Positions 8,680-18,423 of a stretch of DNA of 64,000 nt are shown here, in pieces. The position numbers were made by a program, and so were the translations under genes. The DNA is from Acidovorax sp. Root219 (GTDB lineage Bacteria; Pseudomonadota; Gammaproteobacteria; Burkholderiales; Burkholderiaceae_C), in the NCBI RefSeq assembly GCF_001428665.1, contig NZ_LMIJ01000001.1, forward strand, positions 401,935 to 465,934, written 5' to 3'. The notes under the pieces were generated by a model that had not been told where the DNA came from, searched no databases, and was given only the letters and a program-made list of their open reading frames with translations. The stretch's first letter is position 1. Each line of letters opens with the position of its first letter.

Positions 8680-10191
8680 TCAGACCGCCGTGAGCACCCG
8701 CCACACGGTCATTTCTTCGCCCGCCACCGGCTCGGCCACGATGCCATTGGCCACCACGCCATCGTCGCTCTCGGCCTCGCAGGCCACCACCGCGATGGCG
8801 CCGTAGCGCTGGCCGGTGGGCACCACGCACCAGCCTTCGGGCAGGGCACGTTGGGTGCGCTGGTGGCTGGCCTGCCAATGGGTGCTGGCCTGGGCTTCGA
8901 GGATGGCGGGGCCGGGCTCGGCCACTGGGTGCTGCATCACGGGCACCTCCACTTCCAGCACGGTGCCGGCCGCCACGGGCGTGGTCCGCAGGCCATGGCC
9001 CTGCAGCCAGTCGGCTACGGCCTGGGGCATGGCGTAGGCCCAGGGGCGCTGCACGGTGGCCGTGGGCACGAAGTGGGCGTAGTGCGGCACCTGCACGCTG
9101 ATGGGGGCGCCCGTCAGTGTGTAGGGCTCGCGCGTGAGCACTTCCACGGTGGTATCCGGCACGGCTTCGAGCGCGTAACGGATGGCGATCTGCTCGGGTG
9201 GCTCCGCGCAGGCAGCGAGCAGGTCGACGATCTCCTGGCCGTGGGCGGCGGCATAGACCAGGGCCTCGCGCAGCACTGCATAGGTCACCTCCACGCGCTC
9301 CTGGTAGCTGATGTACGAGTACGCCTCCAGCAGCACATCGAGCCGGTTGGTCAGGCCGCGGTAGTTGCAGCCAAAGCGCGGGTGGTGGGTGTAGGTGATC
9401 CAGCCCTGGCCCTGGCCGCCCTCGTCGCGCACGAAGTTGCCGTACCAGAAGGTGTCCAGGCCCTCAGTGCGCTTCACTGCGGCCTGCACGGCGGGCATCA
9501 TGCGATCGCGCATGTAGGCCACGGGTTCGGCGCGGCCCGTGTGTTCGGTGTGCGGGATGTCGTAGGTCAGCGCAAAGCGGTGGATGGAGCCATTGGTGGC
9601 ATGGCAGTCCAGCGTGAGGTGCGGGTTCCAGGGCTGGCACACGCGCTGCTGCAAGAGGCGCATCTCGGGCGCCTGCTGGCGCATGTAGTCGCGGTTGAGG
9701 TTCACGCCTGCGGCGTTGGTGCGCGTGCCCACCAGGGCCGGGCCGTCCTGCCCGCGCAGGTGGGCGATGTCCAGCGGCCGGTGGTCGGCGCTCATGCGGT
9801 CGTTGCCATCGGGGTTGAACAGCGGCACCACCACCAGGACGCAGCGCGCGAGAAGTTCGTCGCCATGGTCGCCGCGCAGCAGGTTGCGCACCAGCATGAG
9901 CACGCCCTCCTTGCCCTCCACCTCGCCGGCATGGATGCCGCAGATGATCAGCACCACGGGCAGGCCGCTGGCCTGCGCGGCCTCGGGCGTGTGGTGGCCC
10001 TGGGCCGACAGCACCAGCAGCGGCAGTTGCCGCCCTTCGGGCGAGGCACCGAAATCGCTGACGTGCAGGCGCGGATCGCCCAGCGCCGCCAGGCCCTGCA
10101 CATAGGCCATCACGTCGGCGTGGGTGGATGTCTCGGTATAGGCGCTGGTTTCGGCGCGGGTGAGCAGTGGGGTGGTCGTGGATGAAGACAT
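8680..10191 (-). CDS. M14-family zinc carboxypeptidase
   Basis: A 503-residue peptidase of the M14 family. The zinc ligands appear in GIHAGEVEGKEG (His and Glu of HxxE) and in LTLDCHATNGS (His). The substrate-binding region has NLNRDYM. There is no N-terminal signal, so it is probably cytoplasmic. The chosen start is the ATG preceding SSSTTTPLLTRAETS; a longer frame upstream has no better support. The 83 bases to the ATPase gene downstream contain AT-rich DNA and suggest separate transcription. Confidence 0.82.
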   Translation of the reverse strand: MSSSTTTPLLTRAETSAYTETSTHADVMAYVQGLAALGDPRLHVSDFGASPEGRQLPLLVLSAQGHHTPEAAQASGLPVVLIICGIHAGEVEGKEGVLMLVRNLLRGDHGDELLARCVLVVVPLFNPDGNDRMSADHRPLDIAHLRGQDGPALVGTRTNAAGVNLNRDYMRQQAPEMRLLQQRVCQPWNPHLTLDCHATNGSIHRFALTYDIPHTEHTGRAEPVAYMRDRMMPAVQAAVKRTEGLDTFWYGNFVRDEGGQGQGWITYTHHPRFGCNYRGLTNRLDVLLEAYSYISYQERVEVTYAVLREALVYAAAHGQEIVDLLAACAEPPEQIAIRYALEAVPDTTVEVLTREPYTLTGAPISVQVPHYAHFVPTATVQRPWAYAMPQAVADWLQGHGLRTTPVAAGTVLEVEVPVMQHPVAEPGPAILEAQASTHWQASHQRTQRALPEGWCVVPTGQRYGAIAVVACEAESDDGVVANGIVAEPVAGEEMTVWRVLTAV

Positions 10192-10251
10192 GGCCCGGAT
10201 GTTAGAGCCAGTTGTGCCAAGCGCACCATCACCACTTTGTCGCAAACGGTC

Positions 10252-10464
10252 TCACCGCTCCAGCCACCACTGGATCAAGACCTTGGCGATGAAACCGATG
10301 AAGCCCACGCCCAGCCCCAGGAACAGCACGAAGGTGCCGAAGCGCCCCGCCTTGGACTCCCATGCCAGCTGACCGATGATGAACAGCATGTAGGCGATGA
10401 AGGCGCCTATGCCATAGGTGAGGAAGAAGCCCGAGATCTGCGCCTCGGTGAAGCCGAAGATCAT
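10252..10464 (-). CDS. DUF2788 small membrane protein
   Basis: A 70-residue protein with two membrane helices (about residues 12-32 and 44-64), matching the small DUF2788 family. Its ATG overlaps the stop of the upstream DUF2189 gene by four bases (ATGA), so the two are translated together. Function unknown. Confidence 0.78.
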   Translation of the reverse strand: MIFGFTEAQISGFFLTYGIGAFIAYMLFIIGQLAWESKAGRFGTFVLFLGLGVGFIGFIAKVLIQWWLER

Positions 10465-11300
10465 GGCCGCTCCATCGTGTCGGCAGCATCGCGCTCCGGG
10501 AGGCCCGAGGCATCGACCAGGTCGCGGTAGGCATGCCAGCTCGCATGGCCCAGCATGGGCATCACCGCGATCAGCCCGAGCAACAGCGATGCCAGGCCCA
10601 GCAGGGTGAAGCCCAGGATCAGCGCCGCCCACAGGGCCATGGGCAAGGGGTTGGCCAGCACCGCCTGCCAACTGGTCAGCACGGCCTGGCGCAGCGTGGC
10701 ACGGCGGTCGAGCAGCAGCGGCATGGCCACCACGCTGGAGGCGAAGATGGGCGCCGCCAGCAGGCTGCCCAGCGCCAGCCACAGCGCGAACAGGCGGCTG
10801 TCGGGCGCGAGCACCACGTGGTGCATGAAATCGAGCGGCGTGAGTATGGGCACGGGTGCCAGCAGCGTGATCAGCGCCGCCGAGGTGATGACCCAGCCGG
10901 TGGCCGCCAGCGCCAGCAGCAGGCCGAACTGCACCAGGCACCAGTAGCCGTGGCCACCCCATCTGGCGGGGTGGCTGCGCTGCCAGTCGCGCCAGGTGCG
11001 GCGCACCAGGGCCAGGTTGGCGGGCTCGCCACGCTCCAGCGCCCGGCTCAGCGCATACAGGCTGGTGGCCAGCACCGGCGCCACCACCAGAAAGCCCGAC
11101 AGCGCACCGGCCAGCAGCCAGAAGCGGTGGTGCGCAACCGCCAGCAGCACGCCACCGAACAGCGCCACCGCCAGGCCGTGCGCAAAGCTGAGCCAGCCGG
11201 TGCGTACCATGTCGCGCCAGGCCAGTGCCAGCCAGGCCAGCGGCTGCATCAGGCCGATGGAGCGCACGGGCGGCAGGAACGGACGGGGCTTTGGGCGCAT
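10461..11300 (-). CDS. DUF2189-family membrane protein
   Basis: A 279-residue integral membrane protein with about six hydrophobic helices, ending in the charged tail ERDAADTMERP. The LAWRDM motif near the N-terminus and the later APIFASSVVAMPLLLDR segment are typical of DUF2189. I prefer the ATG at 11300 (MRPKPRPF) over a TTG 17 codons upstream. It is co-translated with the DUF2788 gene. Role unknown. Confidence 0.78.
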   Translation of the reverse strand: MRPKPRPFLPPVRSIGLMQPLAWLALAWRDMVRTGWLSFAHGLAVALFGGVLLAVAHHRFWLLAGALSGFLVVAPVLATSLYALSRALERGEPANLALVRRTWRDWQRSHPARWGGHGYWCLVQFGLLLALAATGWVITSAALITLLAPVPILTPLDFMHHVVLAPDSRLFALWLALGSLLAAPIFASSVVAMPLLLDRRATLRQAVLTSWQAVLANPLPMALWAALILGFTLLGLASLLLGLIAVMPMLGHASWHAYRDLVDASGLPERDAADTMERP

Positions 11301-11384
11301 GGTGGCCCGAGTCTCGCGCGCAGCCGCAAGCCGCGTCTTGATCTGCGACAAGAAAATGCCGCACCGAGCGACGGCAGGCGCGCT

Positions 11385-12134
11385 TCAGCGCTGGGGTGGC
11401 TCCGCCGGAACTACGGGGATTGCAGCCAACAGCTCGCGGATGGCCGTGAGATTACCCACCGTGGCATGCGGCGGCTCGCCATGCTTGTCATGGGCCCAGG
11501 GGTTATTCGGCGTGTTGAGCCAGATGGCCTGCATGCCGACAGCAAGAGCCCCCTGCACGTCCAGCGCGGCATCGTCGCCCACGTGCAGCACCTCGTGCGG
11601 CTGCACCTGCGCGGCACTGGCGGCGGCGTGAAAGATGCGCGCATCGGGCTTGGCGATGCCGAAGGCGGTGGCGCTGATGCTGGCCTTGAAATAGTGGCCG
11701 ATGCCGATGCGGTGCACGTCGGCATTGCCGTTGGACAAAGCCACCACCGGGTAGCGCGCGGCCAGAAAGGCCAGCGTGTCGTGCGCGTCGGCGAACAGCT
11801 CCACGCGCTGGCGCTCGGCAAAGAACAGGTCGAACGCGGGCTCGGCCAGGGTGGGCTCATCGCCCGCCTGGGTGAGCGCCAGGCGGATGGACTCGCGGCG
11901 CAGCGCGCTCAGGTCGTGCAGCAGGTCGGGCCTGAGCGTGACCATCTGGTTGCGGATGGCACGCAGCGCCTGCGTGTCAGAAAACAGCGCGGCCGTGGCG
12001 GGTGCGTGGTCGGCGAGCCACTGCAGCAGCACGGCTTCTGCGCGCTCGATGGTGGGCCAGATGGGCCACAGCGTGTCGTCCAGATCGATGCTGATGGCGC
12101 GGATGCGGGAAATATCCAAGGAGAGAGCAGGCAT
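11385..12134 (-). CDS. HAD-superfamily hydrolase
   Basis: A 249-residue HAD subfamily I phosphatase. Motif I is ISIDLDDTLW (Asp17 nucleophile, Asp19), motif II is ALSNGN, the motif III lysine is in GIAKPDARIF, and motif IV is HVGDDAALD. A helical cap lies between motifs I and II. The substrate is not predictable; small phosphorylated metabolites are usual for the family. It stands between the DUF2189 gene and the ptxS-like repressor with about 110 bases upstream, so it is probably a separate transcription unit. Confidence 0.85.
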   Translation of the reverse strand: MPALSLDISRIRAISIDLDDTLWPIWPTIERAEAVLLQWLADHAPATAALFSDTQALRAIRNQMVTLRPDLLHDLSALRRESIRLALTQAGDEPTLAEPAFDLFFAERQRVELFADAHDTLAFLAARYPVVALSNGNADVHRIGIGHYFKASISATAFGIAKPDARIFHAAASAAQVQPHEVLHVGDDAALDVQGALAVGMQAIWLNTPNNPWAHDKHGEPPHATVGNLTAIRELLAAIPVVPAEPPQR

Positions 12135-12244
12135 GGCAAACCACCCAAAAGATTCACGGCCCGGAAGCCCGGGCTGCGGCCAATCGGCCGCCGCGAAGGA
12201 TAACGCAGCATCCGGCAGGCCGGGCCGCGCAGCACGCCAAACCC

Positions 12245-13348
12245 TTACCGATCGCCAGCCCCGCGCACTGCGGCCACGGACGATCCCCGCACCACCAGCT
12301 TGCCAGGCAGCAGGCGCTCCCGCGCAGGCGCCTGCAGGCCCTGCATGCGCTCGATGAGGCACTGCGCCGCACACCGGCCGATGGCATGGGTGGGCTGCGC
12401 CACCGTGGTCAATCCCGGCCCGATCAAGGGTGCCCATTCGGGGTCGTCGAAGCCGGCAAAGCCGATATCGCGGCCAAAGGCCCAGCCCAGCCGCACCATG
12501 GCGGCCGCCACCCGCAAGGTGACCACGGAATTGCCCGCCACGACAGCGCCACGCGCCCTGCCCCCAGCTCTTTGCCGAAGCGCCCGCAGGGCGGCATCCA
12601 GCACCTCGTCCGACGCATCGACCAGCTCCAGCACCGCACCCTGCACACCAGCCCCGCGCGCGCTGACGCATTGCGAAAACGCGGCCGCCCGCTCCAGGCG
12701 CGAACTCACGCCCGCCAGGGGCTGGGTGACGTACAGCAGCTCGCTCCAGCCCCCATCGATCAGGTGCGTGCAGGCGGCGCGCATGGCGCCGGGGTTGTCC
12801 AGCGACACGAAGTCGGCCTCCAGGCCGGTATGCCGGCGGTCCACCAGCACGGCGGGTCGGCCATGCAAAGAGCTGAGCTCGGCATGGCCCTCGTCCTGCC
12901 CCTGGGTGTTGAGGATGAAGCCGTCCACCTGGTAGCTGGCCAATGCATCGATGGCGCTGCGCTCGCGCTGGCGGTCATTGCCCAGGTTGAACAGCATCAC
13001 CAGGTAGCCGGCCTCCTGGCAGGCCTCCTCGGCCCCGCGCAGCACCGCCACCGAGAAGGGGTTGGTGATGTCGGCCACCACCAGACCGATCAGCCGCGAG
13101 CGCCCATGGCTCAGGGCCTGGGCCATGGGGCTGGGCACATAGCCGAGCTGGGCGATAGCGGCCTCGACCCGGGCGGCGATATCGGGGCTGAGCAGGCGCT
13201 CGCGGTGGTTGAAGAAACGCGACACGGTGGCCTTGGACACGCCGGCCGCAGCCGCCACGTCGGCAATGGTGGGCCGGTCACGGCCAGCCGTATCGACAGG
13301 GGCGGCGGCAGGTGCCTTGGCGGAGGGTGCGCGCGGCTTGCTGTTCAT
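12245..13348 (-). CDS. ptxS: PtxS-like LacI-family repressor
   Basis: A 367-residue LacI/GalR repressor. The helix-turn-helix with hinge is at about residues 25-80 (TIADVAAAAGVSKATVSRFF), then a periplasmic-binding-like effector domain with GLVVADITNPF and FAGFDDPEW. It is the last gene of an eight-gene operon and overlaps the reductase stop by four bases. The gene set matches the Pseudomonas 2-ketogluconate (kgu) genes controlled by PtxS. The operon is preceded by a perfect copy of the PtxS operator palindrome. Identity is therefore inferred from family plus operator plus context; the likely effector is 2-ketogluconate. Confidence 0.8.
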   Translation of the reverse strand: MNSKPRAPSAKAPAAAPVDTAGRDRPTIADVAAAAGVSKATVSRFFNHRERLLSPDIAARVEAAIAQLGYVPSPMAQALSHGRSRLIGLVVADITNPFSVAVLRGAEEACQEAGYLVMLFNLGNDRQRERSAIDALASYQVDGFILNTQGQDEGHAELSSLHGRPAVLVDRRHTGLEADFVSLDNPGAMRAACTHLIDGGWSELLYVTQPLAGVSSRLERAAAFSQCVSARGAGVQGAVLELVDASDEVLDAALRALRQRAGGRARGAVVAGNSVVTLRVAAAMVRLGWAFGRDIGFAGFDDPEWAPLIGPGLTTVAQPTHAIGRCAAQCLIERMQGLQAPARERLLPGKLVVRGSSVAAVRGAGDR

Positions 13349-14331
13349 GCGCCGATTGTCCCGTACAGCGCGGTGGGCTTTTCGCCGGCCAGCGCCTGCA
13401 GCAGGTTCGTCGTCGCCAGCCGGGCCATCGCATGGCGCGTGCCATGCGTGGCCGACCCGATGTGCGGCAGCGGCGTCACGCGCGGGTGCGTGCGCAGCGG
13501 CGAGGCCAGCGGCAAGGGTTCGGTGGCAAACACATCGAGCCCCGCGGCGCGCAGCGTGCCATGGTCGAGCGCGGCCAGCAGGTCGTCTTCGACCACCGTG
13601 GCGCCGCGCCCGCCGTTGATGAAGATGGCGCCCGGCTTCATGGCCGCAAAGGCCCGCGCATCGACCAGGCCGCGCGTGCTGTCCGACAGCGGCAGCAGGG
13701 CCACCACGATGTCCGCGCGCGCCAGCAGGCCATCGAGCGGCACATGCTCGGCCCGGCCCAGCAGCGCGGGCGCCTGCCCCGCCAGGTCCACAGCGCGGCG
13801 CGCGTGGTACAGCACCGGCATGCCAAACCCCAGTGCGGCCCGGCGCGCCACGGCCTGGCCGATGCGGCCAAAGCCCAGCAGGCCCAGCGTCTTGCCATGC
13901 ACGTCGTCGCCGAACAGGTCTTCGCCGATGTTGCGGTCCCAGCGGCCCTCGCGCACCATCTGCGACAGCTCCACCACCCGGCGGCAGGTGGCCATGAGCA
14001 ACGCAAACACCGCGTCGGCCACAGTCTCGTCGAGCACACCCGGCGTGTGGCACAGCACGATGCCGCGCGATTGCAGGGCCTGCAGCGGGTAGTTGTCTAC
14101 CCCCACCGAGATGCTGGAGATGGCCTGCAGCTGCGGCGCACGCGCCAGCAGCTCGGCGCTGATGGGAAAGCTGGCGCCGATGAGGCCATGGGCCTCGGCC
14201 AGCGCGGCATCGAACGCGGCGCGCTGCTCCGGCTGGCGCGGGTCGGCCACGGTCACCTCATGCACCGCCTGCAGGCGGGCCAGTTGGTCCGGCGGCAGGT
14301 CACGAAACACCAGCACCTGTTTGCGGCTCAT
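13345..14331 (-). CDS. kguD: 2-hydroxyacid dehydrogenase, probable 2-ketogluconate-6-phosphate reductase
   Basis: A 328-residue D-2-hydroxyacid dehydrogenase. The NAD(P)-binding fingerprint is GLLGFGRIGQAVA (about residues 150-162). The catalytic Arg is in NGGRG, the Glu follows in the LDVFATEPLP segment, and the His is in PHIGSAT. In kgu operons this enzyme reduces 2-keto-6-phosphogluconate to 6-phosphogluconate. Glyoxylate or hydroxypyruvate reductase is the alternative on sequence alone. It overlaps the repressor gene by four bases and the kinase gene by four bases. Confidence 0.78.
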   Translation of the reverse strand: MSRKQVLVFRDLPPDQLARLQAVHEVTVADPRQPEQRAAFDAALAEAHGLIGASFPISAELLARAPQLQAISSISVGVDNYPLQALQSRGIVLCHTPGVLDETVADAVFALLMATCRRVVELSQMVREGRWDRNIGEDLFGDDVHGKTLGLLGFGRIGQAVARRAALGFGMPVLYHARRAVDLAGQAPALLGRAEHVPLDGLLARADIVVALLPLSDSTRGLVDARAFAAMKPGAIFINGGRGATVVEDDLLAALDHGTLRAAGLDVFATEPLPLASPLRTHPRVTPLPHIGSATHGTRHAMARLATTNLLQALAGEKPTALYGTIGA

Positions 14332-15287
14332 AGGCCGGCCTGCTCCAGCTGCGCCCGCGTGGGCAGCCCCTCGGTATCGCCCAGCACCTGTACGGCCCGG
14401 GCGCCAATCCAGGCACCGCGGCGCACCGCATCGGGCACGCTGCGGCCTTGCAGCAGCGCGCTGATGACGCCCACGGCAAAGCCGTCGCCCGCACCCACGG
14501 TGTCCACCACCTCGGCCACGGGGAAGCCCGCGACATGTCCAATGCCAGCCACATCGCTATCGAAATAGGCACCCTGCGCGCCCAGCTTGACGACCACCAG
14601 CCTGGCGCCCCGCGCGCGGTAAAAGCGCGCCACGCCCTCGGGGGTGGTCTCGCCCGTGAGGAACACGCCCTCCTCCATGCCCGGCAGCACCCAGTCGGCA
14701 AAGCGCGAGAGCTCGTTGATCTGGTGCCGCATCACCTCGGGCGAGGACCACAGTGTGGGCCGCAGGTTGGGGTCGAACGAGATCGTGCGGCCCGCAGCGC
14801 GCATCACCTGCAGCGTGCGCTGTGCCGCCTGCAGGCTGGATTCAGAGATCGCCGCGAACACGCCCGTGGCATGCAGGTGGCGCGCACTGCGCAGCCAGGG
14901 TTCGTCCACATCGGCCGGGCCCATCTGGCTGGCGGCCGAGCCTTTGCGGTGGTATTCGACCTTCGGGTCGCGGCCATCGGTCACGCGCTCCTTGAACTGG
15001 AAACCCGTGCGCTGCGTGGCGTCGGAGGTCACGTGCGAGCAGTCGATGCCCTCGGCCTGCATGGTGGCCAGCAGCGAGCGGCCCATGGAGTCGGTGCCCA
15101 GGCGGCTGGCCCAGCCCACCTTCAGGCCCAGGCGCGCCAGGCCGATGGCCACATTCGTCTCGGCACCCGCCGTGCGCTTGTGGAAGCCCGTGGCATGCTC
15201 CAGCGGCCCGGGTTCGTTGGCCACCAGCAGCAGCATGGCCTCGCCGAACAAGGCCACGTCGAAGGTGGTGTCTGTTGCTGCACTCAT
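14328..15287 (-). CDS. kguK: PfkB-family sugar kinase, probable 2-ketogluconokinase
   Basis: A 319-residue ribokinase/PfkB kinase. The first signature is in AETNVAIGLARLG, and the ATP and catalytic signature is DTVGAGDGFAVG near residue 260, with the catalytic Asp. KDG kinases are the closest general type. Beside a KguE-like isomerase, a KguD-like reductase and a PtxS-type repressor, the expected reaction is phosphorylation of 2-ketogluconate to its 6-phosphate. Starts and stops overlap by four bases on both sides, implying coupled translation. 2-Keto-3-deoxygluconate is the main alternative substrate. Confidence 0.78.
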   Translation of the reverse strand: MSAATDTTFDVALFGEAMLLLVANEPGPLEHATGFHKRTAGAETNVAIGLARLGLKVGWASRLGTDSMGRSLLATMQAEGIDCSHVTSDATQRTGFQFKERVTDGRDPKVEYHRKGSAASQMGPADVDEPWLRSARHLHATGVFAAISESSLQAAQRTLQVMRAAGRTISFDPNLRPTLWSSPEVMRHQINELSRFADWVLPGMEEGVFLTGETTPEGVARFYRARGARLVVVKLGAQGAYFDSDVAGIGHVAGFPVAEVVDTVGAGDGFAVGVISALLQGRSVPDAVRRGAWIGARAVQVLGDTEGLPTRAQLEQAGL

Positions 15288-16027
15288 GCCTGCCTCCGTG
15301 CATCGCGGATCACGGCCAGTTGCGCGCGCGTCACCGCCACCAGGTCGTCGCCGACCAGCGGGTACTCGATAGCGTGCGGCACGTCCGCAGGCAGCGCCCG
15401 CAGGATGGCACGCCAGGGCGCGATGGAATCGGCCAGGGGCACCGCCACCCATTTGCCGGGCAGGCGCTGCACGCCCTTGCAGTGTACGTAGCGCACGCGG
15501 TGGGCCAGGGCCTGTGCGGCCTGCAGCGGGCACTCGCCCTGCCAGTGCCAGTTGCCCATGTCGAAGGTCATGCCCAGGTCCAGCCCTGCGCGCTCCTGCG
15601 CCACGAAGAAGGCCTCCATGGCCGCCAGCGTGCCGGCCGTGGCGGTTTGGTCGTTCTCGATCACGAGTTCGGCCGGCGCCTGTGCGAGCAGGTCCTTGAG
15701 GCGCACCAGCGAGCCGTGCGAGCCCGTGCCAAAGCCGCCGATGGCCATCTTCAGGCGCGGCGCGCCCAGGGTGCGCGCGGCCGCCATGCCACGGGCCAGC
15801 GCGGCTTCGTCCAGCGCACCGTCCATCGCCCACAGCCCTTCGGGGCTGGAGTACACCGCTGCCTTGCCCGCCAGCGCTGGCAGCTCGGCCGCGGCGTCGC
15901 GCAGCATTTCGCCGCGCACCTCCACGCCGTCGGCGCCGGCCTCGCGGGCCAGTTCAGTACACCACAGCTGCCCGTGGCGCCCCACTTCGGCAGCGCCGAA
16001 GGAAGAAAGGGAAATAAGTACCTTCAT
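15284..16027 (-). CDS. kguE: TIM-barrel sugar isomerase/epimerase, KguE-like
   Basis: A 247-residue protein of the AP-endonuclease-2/xylose-isomerase-like TIM-barrel superfamily. Likely metal ligands are in ELVIEND, FDMGNWHW, YVHCKG and AIEYPL. I chose MKVLISLS as start; an ATG seven codons upstream (MKNEMQP) is possible. In Pseudomonas the equivalent kguE gene heads the 2-ketogluconate operon, with an uncertain catalytic role. Here it follows the ABC ATPase gene and overlaps the kinase gene by four bases. Confidence 0.75.
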   Translation of the reverse strand: MKVLISLSSFGAAEVGRHGQLWCTELAREAGADGVEVRGEMLRDAAAELPALAGKAAVYSSPEGLWAMDGALDEAALARGMAAARTLGAPRLKMAIGGFGTGSHGSLVRLKDLLAQAPAELVIENDQTATAGTLAAMEAFFVAQERAGLDLGMTFDMGNWHWQGECPLQAAQALAHRVRYVHCKGVQRLPGKWVAVPLADSIAPWRAILRALPADVPHAIEYPLVGDDLVAVTRAQLAVIRDARRQA

Positions 16028-16096
16028 TGGCTGCATTTCATTTTTCATGCCCGCGCGCCCAGGGCGCTGCGGCGCAGTGCGTTCACCCACCACAGC

Positions 16097-16876
16097 TCAA
16101 TGCGCGTGATGGGAAGAGAGTATCTGGCCCAGGAACTGGCGGGTCTTCTCGTGCCGGGGCTGGCCAAAGAACTCGGCCGGCGGCGCCTGCTCAAGAATCT
16201 TGCCATCGGCCATGAAGATCACCCGGTCGGCCACGCTGCGGGCAAAGCCCATCTCGTGGGTCACGCACAGCATGGTCATCCCGTCCTCGGCCAGGCCGAT
16301 CATGGTGTCGAGCACTTCCTTGACCATTTCGGGGTCCAGGGCAGACGTGGGCTCGTCGAACAGCATCACCTTGGGGGCCATGCACAGCGCGCGCGCAATC
16401 GCCACACGCTGCTGCTGCCCGCCCGACAACTGGCTCGGGTGCTTGTGCGCCTGCTCGGGGATGCGCACGCGCGTGAGGTACTTCATCGCCACCTCCTCGG
16501 CCTCGGCCCGGCCCATGCCGCGCGACCGCATCGGCGCCAGGGTGCAGTTCTCCAGAATGGTCAGGTGCGGGAACAGGTTGAACTGCTGGAACACCATGCC
16601 CACCTCGGCACGCACGGCATCCACGTTCTTGCCGCCGGCCGTCAGATCGATGCCGTCCACCTCGATGCGGCCCTTCTGCACGGCCTCCAGCCGGTTGATG
16701 CAGCGGATCAGGGTGGACTTTCCCGAACCCGACGGGCCGCAGATCACGATGCGCTCGCCGGCGCGCACCGACAGGTCGATGTCGGTGAGCACCTGAAAGC
16801 TGTCGAACCATTTGTTGACCCCCTCCATGCGGATGATCGGCTGCGTGCCGGGGGTGGTCGTGACTGCGTCCGTCAT
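16097..16876 (-). CDS. PAAT-type ABC transporter ATP-binding protein
   Basis: A 259-residue ATPase of the GlnQ/HisP type. Walker A is GPSGSGKST, the Q loop is FQQFNLF, the signature is LSGGQQQR and Walker B is VMLFDEP, with the switch His in CVTHE. It sits immediately downstream of the receptor gene and upstream of the kgu genes. It powers the importer made of the two permeases and the receptor encoded upstream. On sequence alone it would be called an amino-acid transporter; the operon points instead to a sugar acid. Confidence 0.88.
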   Translation of the reverse strand: MTDAVTTTPGTQPIIRMEGVNKWFDSFQVLTDIDLSVRAGERIVICGPSGSGKSTLIRCINRLEAVQKGRIEVDGIDLTAGGKNVDAVRAEVGMVFQQFNLFPHLTILENCTLAPMRSRGMGRAEAEEVAMKYLTRVRIPEQAHKHPSQLSGGQQQRVAIARALCMAPKVMLFDEPTSALDPEMVKEVLDTMIGLAEDGMTMLCVTHEMGFARSVADRVIFMADGKILEQAPPAEFFGQPRHEKTRQFLGQILSSHHAH

Positions 16877-16901
16877 GGCGAAAATCTCCCTGTCCTTGTT
16901 C

Positions 16902-17708
16902 TTATTGCAATTTGGGCAGATCGGTTTCGAGCCACTTGCGATACAGCTTGTTGAGCTCGCCATTGGCCGTGTTGCGCGCCACGAACTCGTCCATGGCCTT
17001 GTGCAGCTCGTCCTGGCCAGGCCGCATGGCAATGCCCATGGCCTGCTGCAGAAGGTTGAACTTGTTCTCGAAGGTGTTGGCGGGCACGCGCTTGGCGATC
17101 TGGGCCGCCACGGTGACCGAGCAGCCGATGGCGTCCACCTGGCCCGAGATCAGCGCCTGCATGGCCGATGCGTCGTCGTCGAAGCGGCGGATCTCGGTGC
17201 CCTCGGGTGCAGCCTTGGTCACGGCCACGTCCTGCGTGCTAGCGCGGGCCACGCCCACGCGCACGCCCTTGAGGTCGGCCGCGCTCTTGATGGTGCTGCC
17301 CGTCTTGCCGTACAGCACGATGGTGGCGGCCGCATAGGGCTGCGAGAACTGCACTTGCTTGGCGCGCTCGGGCGTGATGGCCAGCGAGGCCACCAGCACA
17401 TCGACCTTGTTGGTCAGCAAAAAGGGAATGCGGTTGGGGCCGGTGACGGGCACGAGGTTGACCTTGACGCCCAGGTCCTTGGCCAGCAGCTTGGCCACGT
17501 CGGCGTCATAGCCATCGGGTTGGTTCTGCGCGTTGGTCGTGCCATAGGGCGGAAAATCCACCAGCATGCCGATGGTGATCTCGCCCTTCTTCTTGATGTC
17601 GGCCGTGCTCTGCGCGGATGCCAGCGGCGCGAAGGCGGTGAGCGCGGCGCTCAGGCCCAGGGCGGCCAGGGCAGCGGTGGTGGTGCGGCGATAGTGCGAA
17701 AAGGTCAT
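16902..17708 (-). CDS. ABC transporter periplasmic receptor (SBP_bac_3)
   Basis: A 268-residue periplasmic receptor. The signal peptide ends near LASAQS (about residue 32), followed by the SBP_bac_3 opening [27 protein letters not shown] lies just before the ATG. Family-3 receptors usually bind amino acids or opines. In this operon the probable ligand is 2-ketogluconate or a related hexonate; that is inference from the neighbouring kinase, reductase and repressor. Confidence 0.85.
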   Translation of the reverse strand: MTFSHYRRTTTAALAALGLSAALTAFAPLASAQSTADIKKKGEITIGMLVDFPPYGTTNAQNQPDGYDADVAKLLAKDLGVKVNLVPVTGPNRIPFLLTNKVDVLVASLAITPERAKQVQFSQPYAAATIVLYGKTGSTIKSAADLKGVRVGVARASTQDVAVTKAAPEGTEIRRFDDDASAMQALISGQVDAIGCSVTVAAQIAKRVPANTFENKFNLLQQAMGIAMRPGQDELHKAMDEFVARNTANGELNKLYRKWLETDLPKLQ

Positions 17709-17760
17709 CTCATGTCTCCTGTGTGGTTGGTATGGAATGCACGCTTGGGAAAAGAAGAAT

Positions 17761-18414
17761 TCACCGCGCCAGCACCCGGGCGCGCTTGCGCTCCATGCGG
17801 GCGGCCAGCAGCGACAGCGGCCAGCAGATAACGAAGTACAGCGCCGCCACGGTGGTGAACACGTGCAAGGGCTGGAAGGTCGCGTTGTTGATGATCTGGC
17901 CCGCCCGCGTGATCTCGGTGAAACCGATGATGGCGGCCAGCGAGGTGCCCTTGATGATCTGCACCACATAGCCCACGGTCGGCGGCAGCGCGATCTTGAA
18001 GGCCTGGGGCAGCACCACGAAGCGCATGCGCGAGAGGTAGTTCAGGTTCAGCGCCTGCGCTGCCTCCCACTGCCCGCGCGGAATGGCCTCGATGCAGCCG
18101 CGCCAGATCTCGCCCAGAAAGGCCGCGCTGTTGAGCACCAGCGCAATGCCTGCGGCCAGCCAGGGGTTGATATCGAGCCCCAGCACCGGGGCGCCGAAGA
18201 AGATCAGGAACAGCTGCAACAACAGCGGCGTGCCCTGGAACACCTGGATGAACAGGGTGGCGGCCCAGCGCGCAGCGGTGTTTTCGGAGGTGCGCGCCAG
18301 CGCCACCAACAGCCCCAGCAGCGAGCCGCCCACGAAGGCCATGGCCGACAGCGCCAGCGTCCACTGGGCGGCCTGCACGATGAACCAGAACTCGGAAACT
18401 CCAAAAGTGCGCAT
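17761..18414 (-). CDS. PAAT-type ABC transporter permease
   Basis: A 217-residue inner-membrane permease of the HisM/GlnP family. It has about five helices and the cytoplasmic EAA loop EAAQALNLNYLSRMRFVVLPQA, recognisable here as EAAQALNLN and VVLPQA. The opening AQWTLALSAMAFVGGSLLG and the FQGTPLLLQLF segment are typical. It starts nine bases after the first permease gene ends, so the two form a heterodimeric pore. Confidence 0.88.
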   Translation of the reverse strand: MRTFGVSEFWFIVQAAQWTLALSAMAFVGGSLLGLLVALARTSENTAARWAATLFIQVFQGTPLLLQLFLIFFGAPVLGLDINPWLAAGIALVLNSAAFLGEIWRGCIEAIPRGQWEAAQALNLNYLSRMRFVVLPQAFKIALPPTVGYVVQIIKGTSLAAIIGFTEITRAGQIINNATFQPLHVFTTVAALYFVICWPLSLLAARMERKRARVLAR

Positions 18415-18423
18415 GGCCGGTCC